Assembly: GCF_037201805.1 (NCBI RefSeq)
Contig: NZ_CP147404.1
Coordinates: 3,206,501-3,270,500 of the forward strand
From: Bacillus sp. FJAT-52991
Lineage (GTDB): Bacteria > Bacillota > Bacilli > Bacillales > Domibacillaceae
Length of the DNA stretch: 64,000 nt
Reading direction: 5' to 3'
Numbering within the stretch: position 1 is the first letter of the stretch; each line of letters opens with the position of its first letter. Below are positions 41,247 to 50,660 of the stretch, one piece after another. The translations under genes were made by a program, and so were the position numbers. The notes below the pieces were generated by a model. It was not told where the DNA came from, searched no databases, and saw nothing but the letters and a program-made list of their open reading frames with translations.

Positions 41247-44200
41247 TTATTTTTCATTTAATACATTTAACATACGATAAAGCATAACAGCTGCTTCTGC
41301 TCTAGTTGTATCTTTTTTCGGTTCGAACTTTCCATTCTTGTAACCGTTAATAATGCCAAGCTCTACAGCTTGTTTAACAGGTATCTTAGCATAATCATTT
41401 ATACGCTTGTCATCTTTAAATGATTGATTTAAATCTAATGAATCTAGCAATTCTGGTTGCTGATACTCAATGGAGCGGATAATCATTACAGCCATTTGTT
41501 CACGGTTGATATTTGCGTCTGGATCAAATGTTCCTCCTTCTTTTCCTAACACGATCCCTGCTCGATTTGCCGCTTCAATTTGAGTAGCTGCCCAAGCTTT
41601 ACTTTCTGGAACATCTTTAAAGGTTCCCTCATATTCTTTCACTGGGATTTGCATCGCACGAACTAGTAATACAGCAAATTCAGCTCTTGTTAACTCTTGT
41701 TCTGGTGCAAATAGTTCATCTGTTTTTCCAGTTGTAATCATTTTCGAAGCAAGAGAGTGAATTTCCTTTTTCGCCCAATGATCACTTGTATCTTTAAATA
41801 CTTTATTATTTGAGAGTACAGTTAGCATAGCAGCTTGTCTTGTTGGAATAACCCAATGCTCACCTTGCAAGTATCCGCCAGCATATTCCCATTTTTGCGT
41901 TTTTTCATTATAAGAAGCACCCGTTGTTTGATCCTGCTGAACAGGTCCATTTAGCTTCATACTTAGTAAAATAGGCTTTGGAAGAGCTTCAATGACTGGT
42001 TCTTCCCCAACAAAAATGGATACTTGTACTATCTCAGATTTGAACTGAGTAACTGCTGCAGCTTTTGTCGCCTGACCTTTCTTAGCTATTTTTACATGGA
42101 TCACATCCCCCGCCTGTTTTTGTAAAAAGTCAAGGTTTTCTGGTGATAATGTGACTTCATGTCCACCATCAAGAGTAATTTTAAGCGGTTGTTTACTTGT
42201 TGCTATTTTCGTTACTAGCTCTTTCGATAAAGATAGACTCATTCGTTCAACTTTTTCTTCCTTCATATCAAGTAGCCATTCATTGGAACCAGCTTGAATT
42301 TGATCTTCCTTGATTTCAATAACTTTCTCTTGACCATCTGGAACTTCCGGTTTAGTTGGTGGCTCCGTTGTACCGCCATCTCCACCATTACCTGGATTTC
42401 CACCACCGGTTTCTTTTGCTTTTGTTGTGAATGTCCATACGTCTGAACGTACTTCTCCTTCAAATTCATCTTTAACGGTCACGTACCAGCCATGCTCTTT
42501 ATTAGCTTCAAGGTTATTCCAAGGTACTTCTGGTGTTTGTTGATCTTTTACTCCTGTTTGTTCACCAATTTTCTTATCTGTGAACACATTCGCTTCAAAG
42601 GAATCCGTTGCCACCACTTTTTCTTTCGGTGTCAAATCCGTTTCAATCACAAACTCATCTTTTCCTGGATATTCACTCATATCATAATAATTATACTTAT
42701 CTAAATAGGGAGAATATGTTTTCATATAAATTTTATTCTCGACTGGATTCACTTGCATAATGCGTAGGAATCCTTGACCACCTTCAGGACCACCTTGATA
42801 ATCCGCTAGCATTTGATACACTTTACGATCCGTTTTTCCGTCTTTATCATCATCAATTTCGTCCACTAACGTTTCACTATCATGATAATGGCCGGATAAA
42901 ACAGCAATAATATTCTCATTAGGTAAAACGACTTCATTATAAACCTTATCTCCAATTGGACTACGATTTCCTGAAACAAGCAAATATTCATGGAAGTTTA
43001 AAATGGCTTTTCGATCAGGATATTTAGCAAGCACTTCATTCATCCAAGCGATATCCTCATCATTGACTCCCCAACCCATATAAATCATGATAAAATCATT
43101 GCCGTTCGAACTGATTAAATCATAATGGCCTCGGTTATTTTTATAGGACTCTCCATAGTAATCTTTGTCTTTAAAGCGAGTTTCTCCAAAATATTTCCCA
43201 TACTCGTTATAATCACCTGTTTTATGGCCGACATCATGGTTACCGGCCAAGACGCCATATGGAACATTCCCTTTATCTAAATATCCCATATATTCATCAG
43301 CATATTTCCATTGGTACTCCTGATCAGCCTCATCCACAAGATCTCCAGTATGGAATACATATTTAATATTCATCTCTTCTTTTTGATCAACAGTCCACTC
43401 CGTCATTTTCTTAAAAATATGTGGGTAGCTTTCAGAGTAGTATTGCGTATCAGACATCCAAATAAAGGAATAGTCAAATTGAGTTGTCGAAGCAATCTCA
43501 TCTTGGACCATGACCTGTACTTTTTTGTCTTTCACATAATCAGAACCTTTCACCGTACCGCTCAGCTTAAAGTTCTTATCATCTTCAGCTATTTTCCACT
43601 CCGTTAATTCCCATTTATTCTCCTTATAGTTCCAAACATACATGGAAACTTTACGACCAATTAATGATTTCCCTTCCCACTTCAGTTCAATTTCATCATT
43701 TTCACCAACCTCTTCATCCACTTTCACTTCAAAACGTTGGTATGGGAATTGATCCACTGATTGGGTCGTCACATACTGCTGATCAGCAGCTGCTAACTTA
43801 TCAACTTCTGTTACTGGCTTTTCGCCACTTGGAATCATTTCTTTTGGCGGTTCACGATCCACGTTGTTTTCATAAACGGATACATAATCAGCTTCATTCG
43901 CTTTATATTGATACCCTTTCATAAATGCTACATCCAGATCATCCTTTGTCGGATCGGACACTTTGACCTTTAATTTTGTAGAAGTTGAAACGTTCGTCGC
44001 ACCATCTTTTGGATTCACCGCTTCTGGTTTATATGGCTTTTCTTCAGCGACATTAAAAGTAACTGTTTTCGTCGTTTCATTGCCGATTTGATCGACAGCT
44101 GTCATTTTTAGCTTGTGAGCGCCTGGTTCTAGTTTCGCAGAAGACGTTTCCAGCGGAAGAGTAATCTCTTTGCCATCAAGCTCCGCTGTGACTTTATCGA

Positions 44201-46832
44201 CACCGGATAACTCATCTTCTGCTTCAACATTAATCGTGAAAGGACCTTTATATAATTCTCCTTCTTGCACAGTTGATGTCAAAACAGGTGCACTATTATC
44301 AACAATGACGTTCGCCTTTGATTTTTCCGTACCGTTTATCGCTTCAACACTGTGAGTACCGTCCTTCGCTTTCGTTGTATCCCATTGATATGCTTTCGCA
44401 ATAAATTTGTCATCAGGTACTTTAAAAGAAAAATCGACTACAGGCTTAGCTGATGCGCCATCTCCTACTGAAATTTCTTTATCTGGATTGCTGTAGGCAG
44501 GATCATAAATAACTGTCCCATCTTTCAATACTAGTCGAACATTTTTCACATAAAAATCATCACGATTTTCTTCCGAGTCCTTATCAAAAGGAGAGACTTT
44601 CGTTCCAGAACGAATCGAAATGACAGCGTCCTTCCCTTTTTCAAAATATTTCGGGTCAATCGGAACCGTTTTCGTCATATACGTATTGATGGTATCGTCA
44701 AAAATGTGAATGGCTTCATCGCCAATCGTCACACCATTTTTAAAATAAAGGTTGACCTTTTTGACATCAAAAGCAAAATAAGCAGGCTCTGCTAACGCAG
44801 GAGATGTCTCAGATGTGACATCCTTTCCGTCAATCAAAAGCTTCGTATTTTCATATTTTTCCGAACGGAAAGCTTTAATAGATGCTGTTTTATTTAATAA
44901 TGTTTCATCTTTCACGTTCAATCCAAGACCTGTTTGCTGTTCATCTTGAATAATATCAATTTTCTTTGGAGCTATTTTCACTTCATTCACACCGTCAGAA
45001 ACGATTAAATAATATTCAATCGATTCCTTGCCGATTAAATTAGGTGAATAAATAGTATGGCGATAAAGTTTATCATCATAGTTTTCTGTTAAATCTACTG
45101 AATGATACTCAGGTTCTATATTATCCTTGTAAAATAAACGCGCCGTTTTAATCGCACGATTGTCTTTCAAGTCAAAAGTTAATTGAATATCATTCATTTC
45201 CGATACTGGAGCCTTATCTGTTAGGTCCGATACAGTTGGTTTTTCACTATCAGCTGGTAGCTTCACCTTTTGAACTGGCTTTTGAATTTCTGCTAATGAT
45301 CCAGGTGTCGCTGCTTCTGTACTGCTACTGTATTTCTTCATCACTGTATCGCCCGGTGTTTTTGGGAAAGTATAAAGAATACCTTTGTCAGCGGCAGTAT
45401 CATCTTTCGTTCCTTCATCATTGTAATAACCAACAGAAATGTCTTTACCTGTATTTGTCGCAATCGCCACACCACGGGCACCGCTATTGGCCATCCCATC
45501 TGAATATATTTTCGCGATGTTTTGGTTTTCTATTAAATTCACGCTATAGTGCTGATTAAAGTCTGTAACAGTTTTATCTTTATTCCCAGCATTGATAATC
45601 CAAAAGGTCATCGTTTCACCTGATGGCAAAAGAAGATCTTCTTTTTCTGGTCCCCAAATTAAGTCTGCTTCTGGTCCCTCCATAGGATAACGATAATGAA
45701 TCTTATAATCTCTAAGATTCACAGTTTCTGTCGTGTTGTTATACACCTCAATGAATTCATAACCGTCTCCTCCTCCAACATTAGTGGAATCTGGCACGAC
45801 TTCTGTCACTAGAAGCTCAGGCACTTTCTGTGGATCATAGGCAAGTTCTACTACAGTCGCTTTAAACTCGTCTGTTTTCGTTGTATTCGTTCCATCAAAT
45901 GCATGGATTTGATAAAAAACTTCTTTGCCTACAAGATCGTCCTTAGGAATAGTTGCTGTATAGGTATCAGGAGATTGCTCCGTTGCTTTCATCTCTATTT
46001 CTTTCCAAGCACTATCCTGGCTGACTCGATAAGCAACTTTCACATTTTTCACAGCCGTCTCATCTGTAACTTTAGCGTTCAATTTTAAGTCTTCACCTGC
46101 TTGTATAGACGTCACAGCCATATGATCAATCAGTGGAGCTACTGTATCATTGACAATATGAACGGGCTCATCCGGCACTTGTTCTGGCACGACTGCCCCA
46201 GGTGTCGCTGGTTGATCGAAATGGATAATTTCCATATTTTTCTGATCGTCAGACAGTTTATATTGAATACCCTTATCTGTTTTTATCTGTTCTTTTGAAT
46301 AACTTGCTGCCGATAATTCGTTATTATATGTATCAGCAATGACTAATGTACGTTCAGCTGTATTGGCCATCCCATCAGATTCTACAGTAGTTAATTGTTC
46401 CTCTGTTAATTGAGTATTGAACTGCTTATTAAAATCGGCTAATGTCAAATCTGTATTAGCTCCATTTTTCACCCAAACAACGACCGTCCCTTGAGCAGGA
46501 ATAATTTTATCTTCTTTAAATCCCCATTTCATATCTGGTTTACTACCATCTGGATAGCGGTATATTAATTGATAGTCTTTCAATGAGACAGGTTGATCGC
46601 TATTGTTATAAATTTCAATGAACTCATAGCCGTCTTTTGAATTTACATTCGTTGTATCGGGAACTAGCTCAGTAATGAGTAAAGTCGGATTTTTTTGGGA
46701 ATCTATTACTGATGTTTGTGTGACAGATGATTGAACAGGATTCGTTACCCCTTCTGCAAATATTGCTGGAGCGAACGTTGAAATGGATAAATAAGTGGCA
46801 AGCGTTAATGTGTATACTGTCTTTTTCCTCAT
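41247..46832 (-). CDS. Giant S-layer-anchored lamin-tail / metallophosphoesterase protein
   Basis: 1861 residues. Signal peptide, lamin-tail domain 1 (about 48-195, LLITELVPDTTNVN), Ig-like segment, lamin-tail domain 2 (about 337-490, LLVTEVVPDSTNVG), several Ig/FN3-like beta modules, then a calcineurin-type metallophosphoesterase (about 1120-1390) with MSDTQYYSE, FHTGDLVDE, AGNHDVGH, NFHEYLL and SGHYHD, the full set of metal ligands. Three SLH domains (about 1670-1861) anchor it to the wall. The Pho box upstream suggests it is made under phosphate limitation, so an extracellular phosphodiesterase or nuclease releasing phosphate is my inference. AGGAGGAAGTC precedes the ATG. Confidence 0.9.
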   Translation of the reverse strand: MRKKTVYTLTLATYLSISTFAPAIFAEGVTNPVQSSVTQTSVIDSQKNPTLLITELVPDTTNVNSKDGYEFIEIYNNSDQPVSLKDYQLIYRYPDGSKPDMKWGFKEDKIIPAQGTVVVWVKNGANTDLTLADFNKQFNTQLTEEQLTTVESDGMANTAERTLVIADTYNNELSAASYSKEQIKTDKGIQYKLSDDQKNMEIIHFDQPATPGAVVPEQVPDEPVHIVNDTVAPLIDHMAVTSIQAGEDLKLNAKVTDETAVKNVKVAYRVSQDSAWKEIEMKATEQSPDTYTATIPKDDLVGKEVFYQIHAFDGTNTTKTDEFKATVVELAYDPQKVPELLVTEVVPDSTNVGGGDGYEFIEVYNNTTETVNLRDYKIHYRYPMEGPEADLIWGPEKEDLLLPSGETMTFWIINAGNKDKTVTDFNQHYSVNLIENQNIAKIYSDGMANSGARGVAIATNTGKDISVGYYNDEGTKDDTAADKGILYTFPKTPGDTVMKKYSSSTEAATPGSLAEIQKPVQKVKLPADSEKPTVSDLTDKAPVSEMNDIQLTFDLKDNRAIKTARLFYKDNIEPEYHSVDLTENYDDKLYRHTIYSPNLIGKESIEYYLIVSDGVNEVKIAPKKIDIIQDEQQTGLGLNVKDETLLNKTASIKAFRSEKYENTKLLIDGKDVTSETSPALAEPAYFAFDVKKVNLYFKNGVTIGDEAIHIFDDTINTYMTKTVPIDPKYFEKGKDAVISIRSGTKVSPFDKDSEENRDDFYVKNVRLVLKDGTVIYDPAYSNPDKEISVGDGASAKPVVDFSFKVPDDKFIAKAYQWDTTKAKDGTHSVEAINGTEKSKANVIVDNSAPVLTSTVQEGELYKGPFTINVEAEDELSGVDKVTAELDGKEITLPLETSSAKLEPGAHKLKMTAVDQIGNETTKTVTFNVAEEKPYKPEAVNPKDGATNVSTSTKLKVKVSDPTKDDLDVAFMKGYQYKANEADYVSVYENNVDREPPKEMIPSGEKPVTEVDKLAAADQQYVTTQSVDQFPYQRFEVKVDEEVGENDEIELKWEGKSLIGRKVSMYVWNYKENKWELTEWKIAEDDKNFKLSGTVKGSDYVKDKKVQVMVQDEIASTTQFDYSFIWMSDTQYYSESYPHIFKKMTEWTVDQKEEMNIKYVFHTGDLVDEADQEYQWKYADEYMGYLDKGNVPYGVLAGNHDVGHKTGDYNEYGKYFGETRFKDKDYYGESYKNNRGHYDLISSNGNDFIMIYMGWGVNDEDIAWMNEVLAKYPDRKAILNFHEYLLVSGNRSPIGDKVYNEVVLPNENIIAVLSGHYHDSETLVDEIDDDKDGKTDRKVYQMLADYQGGPEGGQGFLRIMQVNPVENKIYMKTYSPYLDKYNYYDMSEYPGKDEFVIETDLTPKEKVVATDSFEANVFTDKKIGEQTGVKDQQTPEVPWNNLEANKEHGWYVTVKDEFEGEVRSDVWTFTTKAKETGGGNPGNGGDGGTTEPPTKPEVPDGQEKVIEIKEDQIQAGSNEWLLDMKEEKVERMSLSLSKELVTKIATSKQPLKITLDGGHEVTLSPENLDFLQKQAGDVIHVKIAKKGQATKAAAVTQFKSEIVQVSIFVGEEPVIEALPKPILLSMKLNGPVQQDQTTGASYNEKTQKWEYAGGYLQGEHWVIPTRQAAMLTVLSNNKVFKDTSDHWAKKEIHSLASKMITTGKTDELFAPEQELTRAEFAVLLVRAMQIPVKEYEGTFKDVPESKAWAATQIEAANRAGIVLGKEGGTFDPDANINREQMAVMIIRSIEYQQPELLDSLDLNQSFKDDKRINDYAKIPVKQAVELGIINGYKNGKFEPKKDTTRAEAAVMLYRMLNVLNEK

Positions 46833-46878
46833 GACTTCCTCCTATGAATTAAGCATATCCCCTACATTTTAAATAAAT

Positions 46879-46919
46879 ATTATATTTTCACTGTTAATAT
46901 ATTGTTAATATAGTGTAAA
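46879..46919 (-). promoter_or_regulatory. Pho box and -10 of the giant phosphoesterase gene
   Basis: On the minus strand TTTACA (46919-46914), TTAACA (46908-46903) and TTAACA (46897-46892) are spaced exactly 11 bp, i.e. TTHACA-N5 repeats as in PhoP~P boxes of Bacillus subtilis. TATAAT (46884-46879) follows 7 bases later, about 45 bases before the start codon. Confidence 0.75.
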
Positions 46920-47146
46920 TTAACTAAAACATATAAATAATAACAATGTTTTTTACAATAAATTACCATTGTTTCAATTTTACTGGTGTTCCTTCGTGTT
47001 TTTATCTAAAATATGCTATAATAGATTTGGATATCTTTTTTGGCTCTATGACTAAAACATGGCGCCTCTCTGTTGTTTGGTTTTTTACTTGAAAATTATT
47101 GGGTATATTGAAATGTATCTACTATTTAGAACGGGGATGAAGAAAG

Positions 47147-47305
47147 ATGAATGCAAAAAAATTAATCACTTATGGCGTATTACTAGCGATTGTATTACCG
47201 AAACTAAAAGAACGCTTACAAACAAAGGAATTGCGTAAAGCGTATCAAGAGTCACACAGAATACATCGCAACCATACGAGCATTTTAGACAAGCTACCTG
47301 AATAA
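47147..47305 (+). CDS. Small protein of 52 residues, unknown
   Basis: ATG 47147 opens a 52-codon frame reading MNAKKLITYGVLLAIVLPKL and ending SILDKLPE. It has one hydrophobic N-terminal helix and a charged tail rich in Lys, Arg and His. A TATAAT box is present at about 47015 and a GAAGAAAG purine stretch precedes the start. The strong terminator directly behind it supports that this is a real transcription unit. I do not recognise the family. Confidence 0.5.
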   Translation: MNAKKLITYGVLLAIVLPKLKERLQTKELRKAYQESHRIHRNHTSILDKLPE

Positions 47306-47340
47306 GTTTGTCTTTCCTCAATCAACGAAAAGATTAGACA

Positions 47341-47432
47341 AAGAAGGCTAACCTTTAAGTATCTAGCAACCTTGCTAACATAGTCGGCGAGATTGCTAGC
47401 CCTTTACTTTTAGGTTAGCCTTCTTTTTTAGT
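47341..47432 (+). terminator. Long branched terminator
   Basis: Outer arms AAGAAGGCTAACCT / AGGTTAGCCTTCTTTTTT; inside is a second stem CTAGCAA / TTGCTAG. The loop region is far longer than usual. Confidence 0.7.
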
Positions 47433-47509
47433 CCAAATGCATCATTCGAAAATTCACGAAAAATTGGTAATATTATAGTAAAGCTTTATTTAGAGAGGAT
47501 GCAACCAAA

Positions 47510-48190
47510 ATGGAGCGCAAGCGAATCCTACTAATAGAAGATGAAACAACGCTTGCTGAAGTAGGTCTTATGTATTTAACAGCCGCTGGGTACGAAGCGC
47601 GTTGGGCAGAAAATGCAGAAAAGGGTTGGGAGGAGATACAGCTTTTTCAACCTGATTTAATATTGCTTGATATTCAGCTTCCAGGTGAAAACGGCATAGC
47701 TTTAGCTAAGCGATATCGGAAACAGTTTGATGGTGTGTTAATATTTGTTTCCGGTTTTAATGAAACATCCATGAAATTACAAGGCTTTGACAGCGGAGCC
47801 GACGATTACATCACAAAGCCTTTTGACCCTCAAGAATTACTCGCGCGAATAAAAGTTCATTTACGGAGACGCACAGACAAAACCCCAAACAACAAGCTAG
47901 TATTTGGAGATCTTACACTCGATTTAGAAAGCATGGAAGTAAGAAAAAATGGGCACCCCGTTGAACTGTATGTGAAAGAAAGACAATTGCTATTTTTCTT
48001 GGCTCAACATCCAAATAAAGTGTTTAATTCAGAGCATTTGTTTAACTCCATTTGGAGCTTTGATTCTGAAAGCGATGCCAGTACAGTATTTGTCCACATC
48101 AGCAATTTACGAAAAAAAATTGAAGACACCCCTAAAAAGCCGCGCTATATTCAAACAGTGAGAGGCTTTGGGTACAAATTCGTGCCATGA
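47510..48190 (+). CDS. OmpR-family response regulator
   Basis: 226 residues: receiver with IEDETTLAEVG, phospho-Asp in LILLDIQLPGENG, FVSG switch and KPFDP; C-terminal winged helix with IWSFDSESDASTVFVHISNLRKKIE. GAGAGGATG precedes the ATG. The last codons overlap the kinase start by four bases (ATGA). Target genes are unknown; no operator was recognised. Confidence 0.92.
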   Translation: MERKRILLIEDETTLAEVGLMYLTAAGYEARWAENAEKGWEEIQLFQPDLILLDIQLPGENGIALAKRYRKQFDGVLIFVSGFNETSMKLQGFDSGADDYITKPFDPQELLARIKVHLRRRTDKTPNNKLVFGDLTLDLESMEVRKNGHPVELYVKERQLLFFLAQHPNKVFNSEHLFNSIWSFDSESDASTVFVHISNLRKKIEDTPKKPRYIQTVRGFGYKFVP

Positions 48191-50193
48191 AAAAACGAAG
48201 AAAATATATTTCTGTCACCTTAGGCTTATTGATTCTATTATTTATCTACAGCCAGTCTGCCCGACCTGCTCATCTTCCTTTAAAAGCAGAGCAAGGAGTT
48301 TTAGATCTTCAATCACACTCATTTGTGACAACACCGATCATCGGATTAAATGGAGAATGGGCCTTCTCATGGAAAGATTTCAGTGGCCAGTCCCCCATCT
48401 ATGTAAAAGTACCAAATGAGTGGACCAATTATGAACTAAACGGCCGGAGTGTACCTCCAAACGGTTATGCCAACTATCGCCTGACCATTAAACTAAATCC
48501 TCAACATGTCGGAAAACGTCTCGGATTTTATCTACCAGAAATCGGATCAAGTTATGTTTTTAAAGTGAATGGGGAAACACTCTATACAAATGGCGTAGTC
48601 GGCACTACAAAAGAAGATTATATCCCAGCCAACCGTCCATCCTTTATTGCCTATCAACCAGATCAAGAAGTGTTACAGATTGATATTTTAACCGCTAATT
48701 ATATGATCTATCATACAGGCTTGTGGAAAACAATTGAGTTTGGTGAAGAGACTGCGTTACTCACCCAGCATAATCTGCGTATGATGAAAGAATCGTTTAT
48801 TATTGGTGGAATGTTGATTCTGGCGATTTATCACATTGTTTTTTATATGAAGCGCCGCAATGATCTATCGTCGCTCTACTTTGGCCTTGTTTGTTTGGCA
48901 GTGGCGATTCGAACTTCAGCCACCGGCAATATACAGCTTGGTCTGTTATTCCCATTTTTAAACTGGACAACGATTTTAAGAATCGAGCATGCTAGTACCT
49001 TTCTCGCTTTTATCGCTTGGTATAAATATTTCCATTCTATGCTGCATCAACCGTTGAAACGATTCTTTCTTAAAATAGTCACCTTCGTCTGCTTAACTAG
49101 CGCATGTATGTCTTTCTTTCTGCCTGCTAGTATATTTACATACACTAAATTACCTTTTGCCTTTTTCGTGCTGTGTGTGTTTATTTATATGACATTTTTG
49201 TCGATTCGTTCAATTAGGCAAGGGGTATCCGAAGCCTACTGGAATCTTGTTGGGTTAGTGTTAATCATTTACGGCATTCTCAATGACCTATTGATTCGAC
49301 TGGGTATACTAGACGGAATGTACATCGCCGCAGCGAGTGTCCTCTTTTATATCATCATTCATGTGGCTCTCAATGCAGCGAAATATGCTCGTTCCTATGC
49401 AATGGCCGAGCGGCTGTCGAATCAGTTAAATATTTCAAATAAACAATTAGAAAAAAAGGTACAGGAGCGAACACTGAAATTAGAAATGGCTTATCAGGAG
49501 TTAGAGAAGGCAGAAAGTGCCCGAACTCGCTTGATTTCAGCTATTTCCCATGATCTGTCTTCTCCGCTATCCGTGCTGAAAATAGTAACTAAAGGCATGT
49601 TGGATCAAGTGATTCCTTTAGGCGAAAGAAAATATATAGTGAACCTGTATAAGCAAGTAGAATTTATGGAAACATTGCTTGCTGATATGAAGCAGCTTGT
49701 ACTAATGGAAGGAAAACAGCTTTCTTTTGATTTTCAACTTGTTAATTTTGAAGAGTACATGTATAAGCTATTTCAATCTTATGAAACACAACTCAAAGCT
49801 GAAGAACTAACATTTATTTATCAATCTTCATTAGAGAAGGGCAAACAGCATGAAGTATTGCTTGATTCGATTCGAATGGAGCAAGTCTTTTCAAACTTAT
49901 TATCGAATGCGGTGAAATTCACCCCTCCTGGTGGAATCGTGGAGATTTCCCTTTGGAGAGAGACAGATACTATCTCCTTTCAAGTCAAAGATAACGGGAG
50001 CGGCTTTTCAGAAGAAAATATAGAAAAACTATTCGAGCACACATACCGCACTACGCCTGTTCGATTAGAAAAAAATAGCACCGGCCTAGGCTTATCTATC
50101 GCTAAAGGAATCGTCAAAGCTCACAAAGGAACTATCACCGCCCAAAGTCAACCACAAAAAGGCGCCCAATTTACTGTCACCTTGCCACTTTAA
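48187..50193 (+). CDS. Sensor histidine kinase with extracellular carbohydrate-like and 7TM-DISM domains
   Basis: 668 residues. N-terminal anchor, extracellular beta-jelly-roll (about 40-190, galactose-binding-like: LNGEWAFSWKDF, YANYRLTIKLNPQHVGKRLGFYLPEIGS), seven helices of the 7TMR-DISM type (about 200-400), a short coiled coil, HisKA with SAISHDLSSPLSVLK (about 452) and HATPase with SNLLSNAVKFTPPGG, VKDNGSGFSEENI and STGLGLSIAKGIV. Each residue block is intact. Such 7TM-DISM sensors are thought to bind sugars or other small ligands outside the cell. It works with the regulator just upstream. Confidence 0.9.
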   Translation: MKKRRKYISVTLGLLILLFIYSQSARPAHLPLKAEQGVLDLQSHSFVTTPIIGLNGEWAFSWKDFSGQSPIYVKVPNEWTNYELNGRSVPPNGYANYRLTIKLNPQHVGKRLGFYLPEIGSSYVFKVNGETLYTNGVVGTTKEDYIPANRPSFIAYQPDQEVLQIDILTANYMIYHTGLWKTIEFGEETALLTQHNLRMMKESFIIGGMLILAIYHIVFYMKRRNDLSSLYFGLVCLAVAIRTSATGNIQLGLLFPFLNWTTILRIEHASTFLAFIAWYKYFHSMLHQPLKRFFLKIVTFVCLTSACMSFFLPASIFTYTKLPFAFFVLCVFIYMTFLSIRSIRQGVSEAYWNLVGLVLIIYGILNDLLIRLGILDGMYIAAASVLFYIIIHVALNAAKYARSYAMAERLSNQLNISNKQLEKKVQERTLKLEMAYQELEKAESARTRLISAISHDLSSPLSVLKIVTKGMLDQVIPLGERKYIVNLYKQVEFMETLLADMKQLVLMEGKQLSFDFQLVNFEEYMYKLFQSYETQLKAEELTFIYQSSLEKGKQHEVLLDSIRMEQVFSNLLSNAVKFTPPGGIVEISLWRETDTISFQVKDNGSGFSEENIEKLFEHTYRTTPVRLEKNSTGLGLSIAKGIVKAHKGTITAQSQPQKGAQFTVTLPL

Positions 50194-50336
50194 AAGAGTG
50201 AAAGTGAAACTTCAATGAGTGGGGGTCTTACAGCCCGTTAATGCGGGATAAATGTTTGGATTAAATATTTTTTACTTTTATCCGATATAATAAATAGTGT
50301 ATTTTTTACATTTAATGAGGAAATGGAGGGCACAGC

Positions 50337-50621
50337 ATGACCGTCAAGAACGCCATGGAAGATATCGTGAAAACCATCATTACAGAGCATAAAGACAACT
50401 TAAAACTAACCTGCCTGTGCGACCGTTGCCTAGACGATTTATTGGCCCTTTCACTCAACCATCTTCCACCTATGTATGTGGTTGACGATAAACATAGACC
50501 GTATGTAGCAGCAAAATACATGGTGAACACACAAGAACATGCCAATATTTTAACAACGATTACCCGAGCAAGCACTAAAATAGCAGCCAACCCCCACTGC
50601 CAAACCCAAAAAAACCAGTGA
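50337..50621 (+). CDS. ComFB family protein
   Basis: 94 residues, matching the late-competence ComFB family: MEDIVKTIITEHK near the N-terminus, then the CLCDRCLDDLLALSLNHLPPMYV block with three cysteines, and NTQEHANILTTITRA. GGAGGGCAC precedes the ATG. In Bacillus subtilis comFB lies in the comF operon with the helicase comFA; here it is alone. Related proteins in cyanobacteria bind cyclic di-nucleotides. The bases 50194-50336 hold its promoter (TATAAT at about 50286) and a small CCCGTTAATGCGGG hairpin of unknown role. Confidence 0.85.
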   Translation: MTVKNAMEDIVKTIITEHKDNLKLTCLCDRCLDDLLALSLNHLPPMYVVDDKHRPYVAAKYMVNTQEHANILTTITRASTKIAANPHCQTQKNQ

Positions 50622-50653
50622 TGAAAGATCTTCCCCTTTCACACTGGTTTTTT
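50611..50653. terminator. Terminator between comFB-like and aspartokinase genes
   Basis: AAACCAGTG-ATGAAAG, loop, CTTTCA-CACTGGTTTTTTT; convergent genes share it. Confidence 0.8.
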
Positions 50654-50660
50654 TCATACA

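Noticed and set aside
42263..42469. Short ORF in another frame of the giant surface protein
   Set aside because: Shadow of a Gly/Pro-rich linker coding segment.
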